Origin: Rhodoferax potami
GTDB taxonomy: Bacteria > Pseudomonadota > Gammaproteobacteria > Burkholderiales > Burkholderiaceae_C
Reading direction: 5' to 3'
DNA length: 64,000 nucleotides
Assembly: GCF_032193765.1 (NCBI RefSeq)
Contig: NZ_JAVBIJ010000001.1
Coordinates: 3,768,501-3,832,500 of the forward strand
Position 1 is the first letter of the stretch, and every line of letters starts with the position of its first letter. Shown here piece by piece: positions 40,524 to 48,638 of the stretch. The position numbers were made by a program, and so were the translations under genes. The notes beneath the pieces were generated by a model. That model was not told the DNA's origin, searched no databases, and worked only from the letters and a program-made list of their open reading frames with translations.

Positions 40524-42002
40524 CTAACCTTTGAGCAAACTCAGCACCCCTTGCGGCAACTGATTCGCTTGAGCAACCATTGCAGTGCCTGCTTGCTGCA
40601 GTATCTGCGCACGCGACAGGTTGGCGGTTTCCGCCGCAAAGTCCGCATCCAGAATACGCGAGCGCGAAGCAGACAAGTTTTCTGAAGTTATGTTCAAACT
40701 AGATATGCTCGTTTCAAATCGAGACTGCAAAGCGCCGAGTTTGGCTCGTTCACCGTTGATGAATGACAAGGCCGAATCCACTGTCTTGAGCGCATCCGTG
40801 GCCTTCGCAAAGGTGGTTACGTCCAGATCCGCGACTTTCTTCAATGTGGAAGCACTGTCAGCAAAAGCATCTGTAGCTGCTGACGTCGAGGCGTCCACAG
40901 AGAAAGACTTGTCAGAGTCCAGTGTGATGTAGCCGCTTGATACAGAGTTATCGGCAGTTGTGTCTGCCGCCAATGTTGCTGCAGCACCAGAGTTTGTACC
41001 GTCTGCCTTCAACTTTTGCACAGTCACAGCGCCGGCGTTCTGCACGGCTGTATCAGCAACACGAATGTCATTGCCCGTTGCGTTTGTGAGCACCACTGCA
41101 GTGCCGGCAGCGTTCAAAGATGCTGTCACACCCGTCTTGGAACTTTGGTCGTTGATGGCGGACACCGCAGCCGATAAACCATCTGCAGTATTCGCCGCGC
41201 TCAGGGTGAACGAAATGGCCTGATCCGCATTGTTGTCCGAACGCAGATTCAGCGAGTAAGAGCCCGCGGTACCAAATGTCAAACTCACCTCAGTGCGCGC
41301 AGTAGCAGTTACACCAGTATCACCCTTAACCGCATTCACATTGTCGGCAATAGTCTTGGCAGTCTCGTTTGCTGCAACGTTAACCACTTTGCTACCCACC
41401 GAGCCGTTGATCGTAACGGCAGAGCTGGTCACACCATTGGCGCCCCAAGCACCCGAGCTTGCGGCAGCGCCAGCGGCAGCGACTTGATTGTTGCCATATA
41501 CGGAAGTACGTAAATTGGCGGTAGCCGTTGTGATGGTTTGGTTCGCATTAGCACCTACTTGGAACTGTTGTGTTCCGAAAGTACCGTCTAATAGTTTTTG
41601 ACCATTGAACTCAGTCGTTTGTGAGATCCGGTCCAACTCTGATACGAGTTGAGCTACCTCCTGTTGCAGTGCCTTACGATCCCCCGCGCTGTTAGATGCA
41701 TTTGCTGATTGCACAGCCAACTCACGCACTCGTTGCAGGATGTCGCCGGCCGATTTCATCGCACCCTCTGTCACTTGTGATAAAGAAATGCCGTCATTGG
41801 CATTGCGTGCAGCTTGATTGAGACCTCTGATTTGACTTGTAAAGCGCTCTGAAATGGCGAGCCCCGCAGCATCGTCTTTCGCGCTGTTAATGCGCATGCC
41901 CGAAGACAGGCGCTGAATTGAAGTGTTCAGCGAACTCTGGCTTGCTCCCAGATTGCGCTGTGCGGTCAACGATGAAACGTTGGTGTTGATAGTAGATGCC
42001 AT
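40524..42002 (-). CDS. fliC: flagellin (copy 1)
   Basis: 492 aa. N-terminal D0/D1 ([20 protein letters not shown], then [20 protein letters not shown]) and C-terminal D1/D0 ([20 protein letters not shown], then [20 protein letters not shown]) are canonical. The central ~260 residues are Ala/Ser/Thr-rich. Codons about 169-430 are almost identical in DNA to the divergent flagellin at 42335, whereas much of the end-domain sequence differs ([11 protein letters not shown] here against [11 protein letters not shown] there). It carries its own sigma-28 promoter at 42046-42072. The many surface Ser/Thr residues are potential glycosylation sites. Confidence 0.97.
   Translation of the reverse strand: MASTINTNVSSLTAQRNLGASQSSLNTSIQRLSSGMRINSAKDDAAGLAISERFTSQIRGLNQAARNANDGISLSQVTEGAMKSAGDILQRVRELAVQSANASNSAGDRKALQQEVAQLVSELDRISQTTEFNGQKLLDGTFGTQQFQVGANANQTITTATANLRTSVYGNNQVAAAGAAASSGAWGANGVTSSAVTINGSVGSKVVNVAANETAKTIADNVNAVKGDTGVTATARTEVSLTFGTAGSYSLNLRSDNNADQAISFTLSAANTADGLSAAVSAINDQSSKTGVTASLNAAGTAVVLTNATGNDIRVADTAVQNAGAVTVQKLKADGTNSGAAATLAADTTADNSVSSGYITLDSDKSFSVDASTSAATDAFADSASTLKKVADLDVTTFAKATDALKTVDSALSFINGERAKLGALQSRFETSISSLNITSENLSASRSRILDADFAAETANLSRAQILQQAGTAMVAQANQLPQGVLSLLKG
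40711..41498 (-). repeat. 788-bp central flagellin block, inverted partner of 42839-43626
   Basis: Compared by eye with the block in the second flagellin gene: about 14 mismatches in 788 bases, most within one ~90-base patch (41210-41310 here). Identity begins sharply at TATGGCAAC and ends sharply after GATTTGAAAC. Outside, the coding sequences differ at many synonymous and some replacement sites. Confidence 0.9.
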
Positions 42003-42045
42003 TGTGTGACTCCTGCAGAGCTGAAGGTAAACATTTCTGCCGGGC

Positions 42046-42072
42046 TAATCGTTGCCTCACCGGCGGTCTTTA
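42046..42072 (-). promoter_or_regulatory. sigma-28 promoter of flagellin copy 1
   Basis: Minus strand TAAA (42072-42069), 15 bases, then AACGATTA (42053-42046): exact -35 core and spacing, 5 of 8 at -10. It ends 43 bases before the flagellin start at 42002, which has GCAGGAG as Shine-Dalgarno. Confidence 0.7.
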
Positions 42073-42161
42073 TAGGAACGATGGAGAGATTGTGGTGATG
42101 GTGAGATTTCGTGTTGCAGGGATAAAGCCCTGGAAATCCCCGCATTTTTTTGCTTCTTGGC

Positions 42162-42188
42162 TAAAGTTTTGCAAAAAACACCCGAAAT
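42162..42188 (+). promoter_or_regulatory. sigma-28 promoter of flagellin copy 2
   Basis: TAAAGTTT (42162-42169, perfect -35), an 11-base spacer, then CCCGAAAT (42181-42188; 5 of 8). It implies a leader of about 140 bases before the ATG at 42335. Confidence 0.72.
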
Positions 42189-42334
42189 GAACTCCAACGG
42201 GATGCGAAGTGATGAGCTAGCTCCCGCCATTCACCGACTAGCCGTCAGTTAGTTGGTGAGGGCTGTAGCCAAGAGTCTTGGCCTGCAGTTGGCGGAAACG
42301 CCATATTCAGTCAGTTCTTTTTAGGAGATTTGTC
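42189..42334 (+). other. structured 5' leader of flagellin copy 2
   Basis: This accounts for part of the 332-base non-coding gap at 42003-42334. CACCGACTA (42232-42240) pairs with TAGTTGGTG (42250-42258) around a nine-base loop. GCCAA-GAGTC-TTGGC (42268-42282) forms a second hairpin. The Shine-Dalgarno TTAGGAG is at 42321-42327. The leader of flagellin copy 1 is shorter and lacks these stems. Confidence 0.5.
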
Positions 42335-43810
42335 ATGGCATCCACCATAAATACCAACGTTGCTTCGTTGACCGCACAGCGCAATCTGGGAGCAAGCCAG
42401 AGTTCGCTGAACACTTCAATTCAGCGCCTGTCTTCGGGCTTGCGCATTAACAGCGCGAAAGACGATGCTGCGGGTCTAGCCATTTCAGAGCGCTTCACTT
42501 CGCAGATTAAGGGCTTGAACCAGGCTGTGCGTAACGCCAATGATGGAATTTCTTTGGCGCAAACTGCTGAAGGTGCCTTGAAGGCATCTGGTGATATTTT
42601 GCAGCGCGTGCGCGAACTCTCTGTTCAATCAGCTAACGCATCCAACAGCGCGGGGGATCGTAAGGCACTGCAGCAAGAGGTTTCCCAGCTCGTTTCAGAG
42701 TTGGACAGGATCTCACAAACCACCGAATTTAACGGCTCCAGGCTATTGGATGGAAGTTTTGGTACGCAGCAATTTCAAGTGGGCGCGAACGCTAATCAAA
42801 CCATCACAGCAGCTACTGGCAATTTGCGCACTTCGATGTATGGCAACAATCAAGTCGCTGCCGCTGGCGCTGCCGCAAGCTCGGGTGCTTGGGGCGCCAA
42901 TGGTGTGACCAGCTCTGCCGTTACGATCAACGGCTCGGTGGGTAGCAAAGTGGTTAACGTTGCAGCAAACGAGACTGCCAAGACTATTGCCGACAATGTG
43001 AATGCGGTTAAGGGTGATACTGGTGTAACAGCTACTGCGCGCACTGAGGTGAGTTTGACATTTGGTGCCGCGGGCTCTTACTCGCTGAATCTGCGTTCTG
43101 ACAATAGCTCCGACCAAGCCATTTCGTTCACCCTCAACGCGGCGAATACTGCAGATGGTTTATCGGCTGCGGTGTCCGCCATCAACGACCAAAGCTCCAA
43201 GACGGGTGTGACAGCATCTTTGAACACTGCCGGCACTGCAGTGGTGCTCACAAACGCAACGGGCAATGACATTCGTGTTGCTGATACAGCCGTGCAGAAC
43301 GCCGGCGCTGTGACTGTGCAAAAGTTGAAGGCAGACGGTACAAACTCTGGTGCTGCAGCAACATTGGCGGCAGACACAACTGCCGATAACTCTGTATCAA
43401 GCGGCTACATCACACTGGACTCTGACAAGTCTTTCTCTGTGGACGCCTCGACGTCAGCAGCTACAGATGCTTTTGCTGACAGTGCTTCCACATTGAAGAA
43501 AGTCGCGGATCTGGACGTAACCACCTTTGCGAAGGCCACGGATGCGCTCAAGACAGTGGATTCGGCCTTGTCATTCATCAACGGTGAACGAGCCAAACTC
43601 GGCGCTTTGCAGTCTCGATTTGAAACCTCGATTTCGAATCTTCAAGTGACCTCTGAGAACTTGTCTGCCTCGCGTTCGCGTATTTTGGATGCTGACTTTG
43701 CCTCTGAAACTGCAAACCTGTCACGTGCGCAGATTTTGCAGCAGGCAGGTACAGCAATGGTGGCGCAAGCGAATCAGCTGCCCCAGGGGGTGCTCGCTTT
43801 GCTGCGCTGA
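42335..43810 (+). CDS. fliC: flagellin (copy 2)
   Basis: 491 aa. The start at 42335 ([17 protein letters not shown]) follows TTAGGAGATTTGTC; an upstream in-frame codon would add 19 unrelated residues. The termini are canonical flagellin; the last residues ALLR differ from SLLKG in copy 1. About 120 bases near the start (42365-42474) and the 788-base central block are nearly identical to copy 1, with diverged sequence between and after. It is followed by a strong terminator and by fliD, fliS and fliT. It is exported with FliS as chaperone. Confidence 0.97.
   Translation: MASTINTNVASLTAQRNLGASQSSLNTSIQRLSSGLRINSAKDDAAGLAISERFTSQIKGLNQAVRNANDGISLAQTAEGALKASGDILQRVRELSVQSANASNSAGDRKALQQEVSQLVSELDRISQTTEFNGSRLLDGSFGTQQFQVGANANQTITAATGNLRTSMYGNNQVAAAGAAASSGAWGANGVTSSAVTINGSVGSKVVNVAANETAKTIADNVNAVKGDTGVTATARTEVSLTFGAAGSYSLNLRSDNSSDQAISFTLNAANTADGLSAAVSAINDQSSKTGVTASLNTAGTAVVLTNATGNDIRVADTAVQNAGAVTVQKLKADGTNSGAAATLAADTTADNSVSSGYITLDSDKSFSVDASTSAATDAFADSASTLKKVADLDVTTFAKATDALKTVDSALSFINGERAKLGALQSRFETSISNLQVTSENLSASRSRILDADFASETANLSRAQILQQAGTAMVAQANQLPQGVLALLR
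42839..43626 (+). repeat. 788-bp central flagellin block, inverted partner of 40711-41498
   Basis: Same length and boundaries as the block in flagellin copy 1, in opposite orientation, with about 14 differences counted by eye. The pair flanks a 1,340-base segment (41499-42838) holding both promoters and both N-terminal coding regions. Confidence 0.9.
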
Positions 43811-43851
43811 TTGAGTCTGGCGCTGTTGCATAACGCGTGCAGCTAAAAGGT

Positions 43852-43882
43852 CAAACGGGGGCAACAGCGTTGCCCCCGTTTG
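43852..43882 (+). terminator. terminator after flagellin copy 2
   Basis: CAAACGGGGGCAAC (43852-43865), loop AGC, GTTGCCCCCGTTTG (43869-43882): a perfect 14-bp GC-rich stem 41 bases past the flagellin stop, then TATTC. It should separate flagellin from fliD transcription. Confidence 0.85.
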
Positions 43883-43981
43883 TATTCAAGAGTGCAAATG
43901 GACCTGATTGCTCACACTTATTTCGGAGACAGAGACGCAATCGGTTTTCATAATACGTCTGACTAGATTTAGGAGCAGTCC

Positions 43982-45418
43982 ATGGCCACGATTTCTTCAC
44001 CTGGTGTAGGTACCAACGGGCTTGATGTGAAAAGCATCATCTCTCAATTGGTCGCGCTGGAAAAAAAGCCTCTGGATACGCTGAAGCTACAGGCTTCGAC
44101 GGTGAGCACCAAGATATCGGCTTTTGGTCAAATTAAGTCACTTGTCTCTACGCTGTCTGATTCAACAAGTAAGTTGACAAGTGTTACGGGGTGGAACGCA
44201 GTAACTGTGGCCTCTTCTGACAGCAAGTACGTTACTGCTTCGGCGTTGGGCGGAACATTACCCACGACATTCAGCGTTGAAGTGCAAGCTTTGGCTAAAG
44301 CGCAAGCAACTGCATCAGCTGCCATCTTGCCAAGGGGCTCGGCTATCGGTGCGGGCACTTTGCGCATTGAGATCGGCAAATGGGCAGCGTCCCCCGCCAT
44401 GTTCACAGCTACAAGTGGCAGTGCGCCAGTGGACATTACGGTCAGCGCGAGTGACACCATTACCGACGTAGCTAGCAAGATAAATGGATCCAGCGCTGGG
44501 GTCACTGCAACTGTGCTGACGGATGCAACTGGTGATCGTTTGTTGTTGCGATCTAAGTCTACGGGCGAAGATTTTGGCTTTCGTTTGGGGGCGATGGAAG
44601 CGGGCGACACAGATATTGCCAGCGCTACAAATACTGATGCATCAGGGCTGTCTCGTTTGGTTGCGGGTGCGACTGTGACTCAGGCAGCCGCCAACGCAAG
44701 AGCAACGGTGAATGGCATCCCGGTTTCATCTGCTTCCAACACGTTTGCAACAACAGTTTCTGGCGTGACATTCAAGGCAGAACAAGTCACAACCGCTGCT
44801 GTTGAAATCAATGTAACTAAAGACAACAGCAGTATTCAAAGCAACATTGATGGCTTTGTAAAGGCATACAACGCTATCAATCAGTTATTGCAAGAGGCAA
44901 CTAAGTTTGACCCCGCAACCAAGGCGGGGGGGCTGCTTCAAGGGGATTCAACGGCGATCAATTTGCAGAATACGCTGAGAGCCGCTATTCAAGCGACCAC
45001 CTCTGGTGGAGGTGGATTTACACGGCTTGCAGATGTTGGCATTACTCAGCAGCGGGGTGGTGACTTGGTTGTGGACAGTGCAAAGCTAGGGAAAGCGATA
45101 TCAGATTCGCCGGAAGATTTGAAGAACTTATTCCGTAGTACGGCTGGCGGCTCCGCCGATGGGATTGCCGTCAAAATCAAAACTGCCCTCACAAACTTGC
45201 TCTCGGTGACCGGTTTTTTTGGGTCGAAAGATGCATCTTTGCAATTGAGTCTCAAACAGAACGCCAAAGATCAAACAACTCTTGGCACTAAAGTTGACGC
45301 CTTCGAAAAGCGAATAACAGCTCGCTACAACGCATTGGATTCGCAATTGACCAAGCTGAACGGAATCAATGCTTATGTGGCTCAACAGGTAACTGCTTGG
45401 AATAAAACGACGAGCTAG
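43982..45418 (+). CDS. fliD: flagellar filament cap protein FliD (HAP2)
   Basis: 478 aa. The N-terminus SSPGVGTNGLDVKSIISQLV, then ALEKKPLDTLKLQASTVSTK, and the middle NINVTKDNSSIQ-like segment (VEINVTKDNSSIQSNIDGFV, then KAYNAINQLLQEATKFDPAT) are FliD signatures. The C-terminus DAFEKRITARYNALDSQLTK is the coiled coil. It caps the filament and folds flagellin. The start follows AGGAGCAGTCC. No clear sigma-28 site was seen in its 99-base upstream gap after the terminator. Confidence 0.97.
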   Translation: MATISSPGVGTNGLDVKSIISQLVALEKKPLDTLKLQASTVSTKISAFGQIKSLVSTLSDSTSKLTSVTGWNAVTVASSDSKYVTASALGGTLPTTFSVEVQALAKAQATASAAILPRGSAIGAGTLRIEIGKWAASPAMFTATSGSAPVDITVSASDTITDVASKINGSSAGVTATVLTDATGDRLLLRSKSTGEDFGFRLGAMEAGDTDIASATNTDASGLSRLVAGATVTQAAANARATVNGIPVSSASNTFATTVSGVTFKAEQVTTAAVEINVTKDNSSIQSNIDGFVKAYNAINQLLQEATKFDPATKAGGLLQGDSTAINLQNTLRAAIQATTSGGGGFTRLADVGITQQRGGDLVVDSAKLGKAISDSPEDLKNLFRSTAGGSADGIAVKIKTALTNLLSVTGFFGSKDASLQLSLKQNAKDQTTLGTKVDAFEKRITARYNALDSQLTKLNGINAYVAQQVTAWNKTTS

Positions 45419-45426
45419 GATTGCTG

Positions 45427-45453
45427 TTCAGTTTTTTGTGTAATGGCCGATAA
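45427..45453 (+). promoter_or_regulatory. sigma-28 promoter of fliS-fliT
   Basis: TTCAGTTT (45427-45434, 6 of 8), an 11-base spacer, then GCCGATAA (45446-45453, a perfect -10). It lies directly after the fliD stop and 31 bases before the fliS start. It lets the flagellin chaperone be expressed with the late genes. Confidence 0.8.
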
Positions 45454-45483
45454 CTTCAATACAACACAAGAAGGGCCTAAATC

Positions 45484-45912
45484 ATGTTCAGTTCATACAG
45501 TGACCGCACAGCGAATGCTTACAAAAGAATCAGTGTAGAAACCAGCATGAGCACGATTGATCAGCACAAGCTCGCAGCGTTGTTATTTGAAGGTGTTTTG
45601 AACTCCATTGCAGTAGCTCGTGGCGCAATGGCTCGCGGGGATGTTTTGACCAAAGTTAACGCTGTAACCAAAGCTATACGCATTCTTGAAGAGGGATTGA
45701 GTACAGCACTTGATCGCGTGGATGGTGGAGAGCTAGCTGCGAATTTGAGTGATTTATACGCATACTGTGTACGACAACTCACGCTAGCCAATGTACGCAA
45801 TGATGACGCACTCATGGCGGAGGTCTCAGATTTAATCCAGCCGATCGCAAAAGGGTGGAATGAGATGCGTCAGCTCGGCTCCTTGCAGCCATCTATCTCA
45901 GTGAGCATGTAG
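45484..45912 (+). CDS. fliS: flagellin export chaperone FliS
   Basis: 142 aa helical protein. The motifs AYKRISVETSMSTIDQHKLA, then ALLFEGVLNSIAVARGAM, and LSDLYAYCVRQLTLANVRND match FliS. It binds the flagellin C-terminus in the cytosol and prevents early polymerisation. It is the first gene after the perfect -10 at 45446 and is followed by fliT. Confidence 0.96.
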   Translation: MFSSYSDRTANAYKRISVETSMSTIDQHKLAALLFEGVLNSIAVARGAMARGDVLTKVNAVTKAIRILEEGLSTALDRVDGGELAANLSDLYAYCVRQLTLANVRNDDALMAEVSDLIQPIAKGWNEMRQLGSLQPSISVSM

Positions 45913-45940
45913 TAAAAACTAGGCTTGTAAGGTGAACAAT

Positions 45941-46237
45941 ATGAGTCTGTTGATCGATTTTTACAAGGCCATCGAGGAAAGCAGCGCCAAAATGCTAGCA
46001 GCGGCCAAGGCCGAGGACTGGGATGGTGTCATGCGTTTCGAAGGAGCCTGCGCGGTGCTGATCGAGCAACTTCGCCAGCGCGCGCGCAGTGAAGAGCTGG
46101 ATGCGGAATCCCGGGCTGAGAAGACCCGGATCATGCAGCGTATTCTGCATAACGATGCTCAGATCCGATATCTTGCCGAGCCGTGGTTGGCTAATTTTGA
46201 GCAACGGGTTGGTGTGCAAAACCAGTACCTTCATTGA
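45941..46237 (+). CDS. fliT: flagellar export chaperone FliT-like protein
   Basis: 98 aa, highly charged and helical (LLIDFYKAIEESSAKMLAAA, WDGVMRFEGACAVLIEQLRQ, ILHNDAQIRYLAEPWLANFE). Size, the position after fliS, and the hydrophobic/charged pattern fit FliT, the FliD chaperone; sequence in this family is poorly conserved. The ATG at 45941 has AAGGTG seven bases upstream; a GTG at 45932 is the alternative. In enterics FliT also restrains FlhDC. Confidence 0.8.
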   Translation: MSLLIDFYKAIEESSAKMLAAAKAEDWDGVMRFEGACAVLIEQLRQRARSEELDAESRAEKTRIMQRILHNDAQIRYLAEPWLANFEQRVGVQNQYLH

Positions 46238-46404
46238 GCTCTGTGGTTTGCGATGGGCCGTGGCTCGAGTGAGCATACCTATTGGAAGAGGTTCAGGTCG
46301 AGCTGCGTAATGTCCAGTGTTCGGTCAGGACTTGATCACGAAACACACAGCGCTTGAATTTTGCTCGGTATTTGCGCTCGGCGCTCATGGAGTGTGCGTA
46401 ACTA

Positions 46405-46421
46405 GCTATCAAAAAAATAGC
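46405..46421 (+). repeat. copy of dispersed GCTAT...TAGC repeat, near fliE 3' end
   Basis: GCTATCAAAAAAATAGC: the outer palindrome is intact and the interior is A-rich. It lies seven bases beyond the fliE stop in the 191-base gap between the convergent fliT and fliE genes and could form a weak hairpin. No other terminator was seen in this gap. Confidence 0.6.
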
Positions 46422-46428
46422 AAATTCA

Positions 46429-46746
46429 TCAAACCTGCATATTCATGATGTCGGTGTAGGCCTGCACCATCCGGTTGCGCACATGCAGCGTGGCCTGAAA
46501 GCCGATTTGGGCCTTTTGTATGGCCACCATGGTTTCTTCCAGGCTGACCTTGGGGTTTTCCAGCTGCACTTCCCGTTGCAGGCGGCCGGATTCGTTCTGG
46601 GCAGCGCTGACTGCGCCAAGCGCGCTTTTGAGTTCGCCGGAGAAGCTGCCACCCACGCCTGAGGCACTGTTGGCCCCGCCGGGTTTGATCCCGGTGGAGG
46701 GGCGGATGGTGGTGGGCATTGATACCGGGGTGAGCTTGAGATCCAT
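46429..46746 (-). CDS. fliE: flagellar hook-basal body protein FliE
   Basis: 105 aa, typical. The C-terminal half (PKVSLEETMVAIQKAQIGFQ, then ATLHVRNRMVQAYTDIMNMQ) is the family signature. It connects the MS ring to the proximal rod. It is encoded alone on the minus strand, divergent from fliF, the common arrangement. Confidence 0.97.
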   Translation of the reverse strand: MDLKLTPVSMPTTIRPSTGIKPGGANSASGVGGSFSGELKSALGAVSAAQNESGRLQREVQLENPKVSLEETMVAIQKAQIGFQATLHVRNRMVQAYTDIMNMQV

Positions 46747-46919
46747 AGTGGTCTCCCTGTTAATTGGGTTGCCGCGAATCCTATGCCTTCACCTCATGGC
46801 GTATTTTTTTAAATTAGCCGGTAAAACAGTGGCTTATTACCCTAATGTTTTGGAGGGTGGGTCGAATAATCAGCCCCATTCATGCGGAGAAGCCCGCCCT
46901 CAGCCCTGGAAACCACGAC
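46747..46919. promoter_or_regulatory. divergent fliE/fliF control region
   Basis: 173 bases. It should contain class II promoters for fliE and for fliFGHIJK. The AT-rich tract 46799-46815 is the most promoter-like part. No sigma-28 or sigma-54 motif was recognised in either direction. Confidence 0.4.
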
Positions 46920-48617
46920 ATGCCCGCAGTTGCCACCATTCCTGTGAACCCCACCTTGGGACAGCGCCTCTCGGCGTTAGACCAGGGGCAGCGCATTCGC
47001 TTGGCGTTGGGCGTTGCGCTGTTTGTTGCCATCGCTGTGATCGGTATGGTCATGGGGCGCCAAGCAGAGTGGCGCGTGCTGTACTCGAATCTGGCAGACA
47101 AAGACGGTGGCGCGGTCATCGCCCAGCTAACCACCATGAATGTTCCTTATAAGTACACCGAAGGCGGCGGCGCCATCATGGTCCCGGCCGAGCGTGTGCA
47201 TGATGTCCGTTTGAAGCTGGCCTCGCAAGGTTTACCCAAAGGCTCTGTCAGCGGGTTCGAGATGATGGAGGCCAATCGCTTCGGCATGACCCAGTTTCAG
47301 GAGCGCCTGACGTTCCAACGCGGCTTGGAGGGCGAGTTGACCCGTTCTATCCAGGCTCTGGCTTCTGTCTCCAGTGCCCGGGTGCACTTGGCTCTACCTA
47401 ATCAGAATGGCTTCTTCCGGGAGCAGCAAAAGCCCTCGGCCTCGGTGTTGCTGAGCCTGCACCCCGGCCGCGCGCTGGACAAAGGCCAGCTTGCCGGTAT
47501 CGTGCACTTGGTCGCGTCCAGTGTGCCGGAAATGAACCCCACTGCCGTCAGTGTGCTGGATGACACCGGCAAGCTGTTGTCCGCCAACCCGGATGGTGCC
47601 GCGGGTGTTGATGCCGAGCAGCTGCAATATGTGCAGCAGATTGAGCAGATCTACAGCCGGCGCATTCTGGACATGCTGGAGCCCCTGGTCGGCAAGCAAA
47701 ACGTGAAGGCGCAAGTCACTGCGGAGCTGGATTTCTCGCAAACCGAAAGCACCACCGAGTCCCACAAACCCAATCAAACGCCGGATAGCAGCTCAGTGCG
47801 AAGCCAGCAGTTGGTCGAGAGCATCAACGGAGCGCAACCTACGCCGCCAGCCGGCATCCCCGGCGCTACAACCAACCAGCCACCCGCCCAGGCTGCTGCC
47901 CCGATCAACGGCCAGCCGCAAGCATTGGCTGCCAATGGCCAGGCCGGAACAGGCGCCGCCGGTGCCAATAGTTCCTCCAAGAAAGAGTCCATCATCAATT
48001 ACGAGGTGGACAAGACGGTGCGAGTCACCAAAGGAGCGGTTGGCGTGATCAAGCGTATCAATGCCGCCGTAGTCCTGAACAACCAGAGCGCAACTGACGC
48101 GAAGGGCGTCACGACCAGTGTGCCGCTGACCGACGCACAGCTGGAAAAGATGACCGCCTTGGTGCGCGAAACCGTGGGTTTCAATCAAAGCCGTGGCGAT
48201 TCGGTCAATTTGATGAATGCGCCGTTCGCCGCTGAAAAGGTGGACGCCAACGAGGTTCCACTGTGGCGCCAGCCTGAATTGCAGGACTTGGCCCGCAGCT
48301 TGGCGTGGCCTTTGGGCACCCTGGGTATGGCGGCCCTCGTCTTCTTGGGTGTTATTCGCCCAGCCATGAAGGCCCTGACGCAGCCGATCCCTGCGGCTGA
48401 GAACACGGCAGAAGAAGATTTTGCGCAGTTGGATGCGATCGAGAATGACCAGCCGGACCGCCCACAACTGACCGGCCCAGACGGCACCAGCAGCGACGGA
48501 GCGCAAGCCTCGCCAAGTGAACTTCGCCTGGAAGATGCCCGCAAGTTGACCCGTGATAACCCGGCCGCGGTGGCAAACATCGTCAGGGCATGGATGAATG
48601 GAGAAGCACCGGCTTAA
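46920..48617 (+). CDS. fliF: flagellar MS-ring protein FliF
   Basis: 565 aa. Two transmembrane segments: IRLALGVALFVAIAVIGMVM near residue 35 and LGTLGMAALVFLGVIRPAMK near residue 470. The periplasmic part has ring-building motifs (WRVLYSNLADKDGGAVIAQL, GFEMMEANRFGMTQFQERLT, RAGE-like LEGELTRSIQALASVSSARV). A Pro/Ala/Gln-rich linker occupies about 300-360, and the cytosolic tail binds FliG. The ATG at 46920 is preferred over 46845 because it directly precedes a FliF-like N-terminus; the longer form would be unusually extended. Confidence 0.96.
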   Translation: MPAVATIPVNPTLGQRLSALDQGQRIRLALGVALFVAIAVIGMVMGRQAEWRVLYSNLADKDGGAVIAQLTTMNVPYKYTEGGGAIMVPAERVHDVRLKLASQGLPKGSVSGFEMMEANRFGMTQFQERLTFQRGLEGELTRSIQALASVSSARVHLALPNQNGFFREQQKPSASVLLSLHPGRALDKGQLAGIVHLVASSVPEMNPTAVSVLDDTGKLLSANPDGAAGVDAEQLQYVQQIEQIYSRRILDMLEPLVGKQNVKAQVTAELDFSQTESTTESHKPNQTPDSSSVRSQQLVESINGAQPTPPAGIPGATTNQPPAQAAAPINGQPQALAANGQAGTGAAGANSSSKKESIINYEVDKTVRVTKGAVGVIKRINAAVVLNNQSATDAKGVTTSVPLTDAQLEKMTALVRETVGFNQSRGDSVNLMNAPFAAEKVDANEVPLWRQPELQDLARSLAWPLGTLGMAALVFLGVIRPAMKALTQPIPAAENTAEEDFAQLDAIENDQPDRPQLTGPDGTSSDGAQASPSELRLEDARKLTRDNPAAVANIVRAWMNGEAPA

Positions 48618-48638
48618 TCTCCGGCGCAAAATACCACC

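Noticed and set aside
40524..43810. Invertible phase-variation element with a dedicated recombinase (Hin type)
   Set aside because: No invertase gene and no short hix-like sites are visible; any inversion would have to use homologous recombination between the long blocks.
43883..43981. Search for a fliD sigma-28 promoter
   Set aside because: Only a TCAA with a 4-of-8 -10 at wrong spacing was found; not reported as a site.
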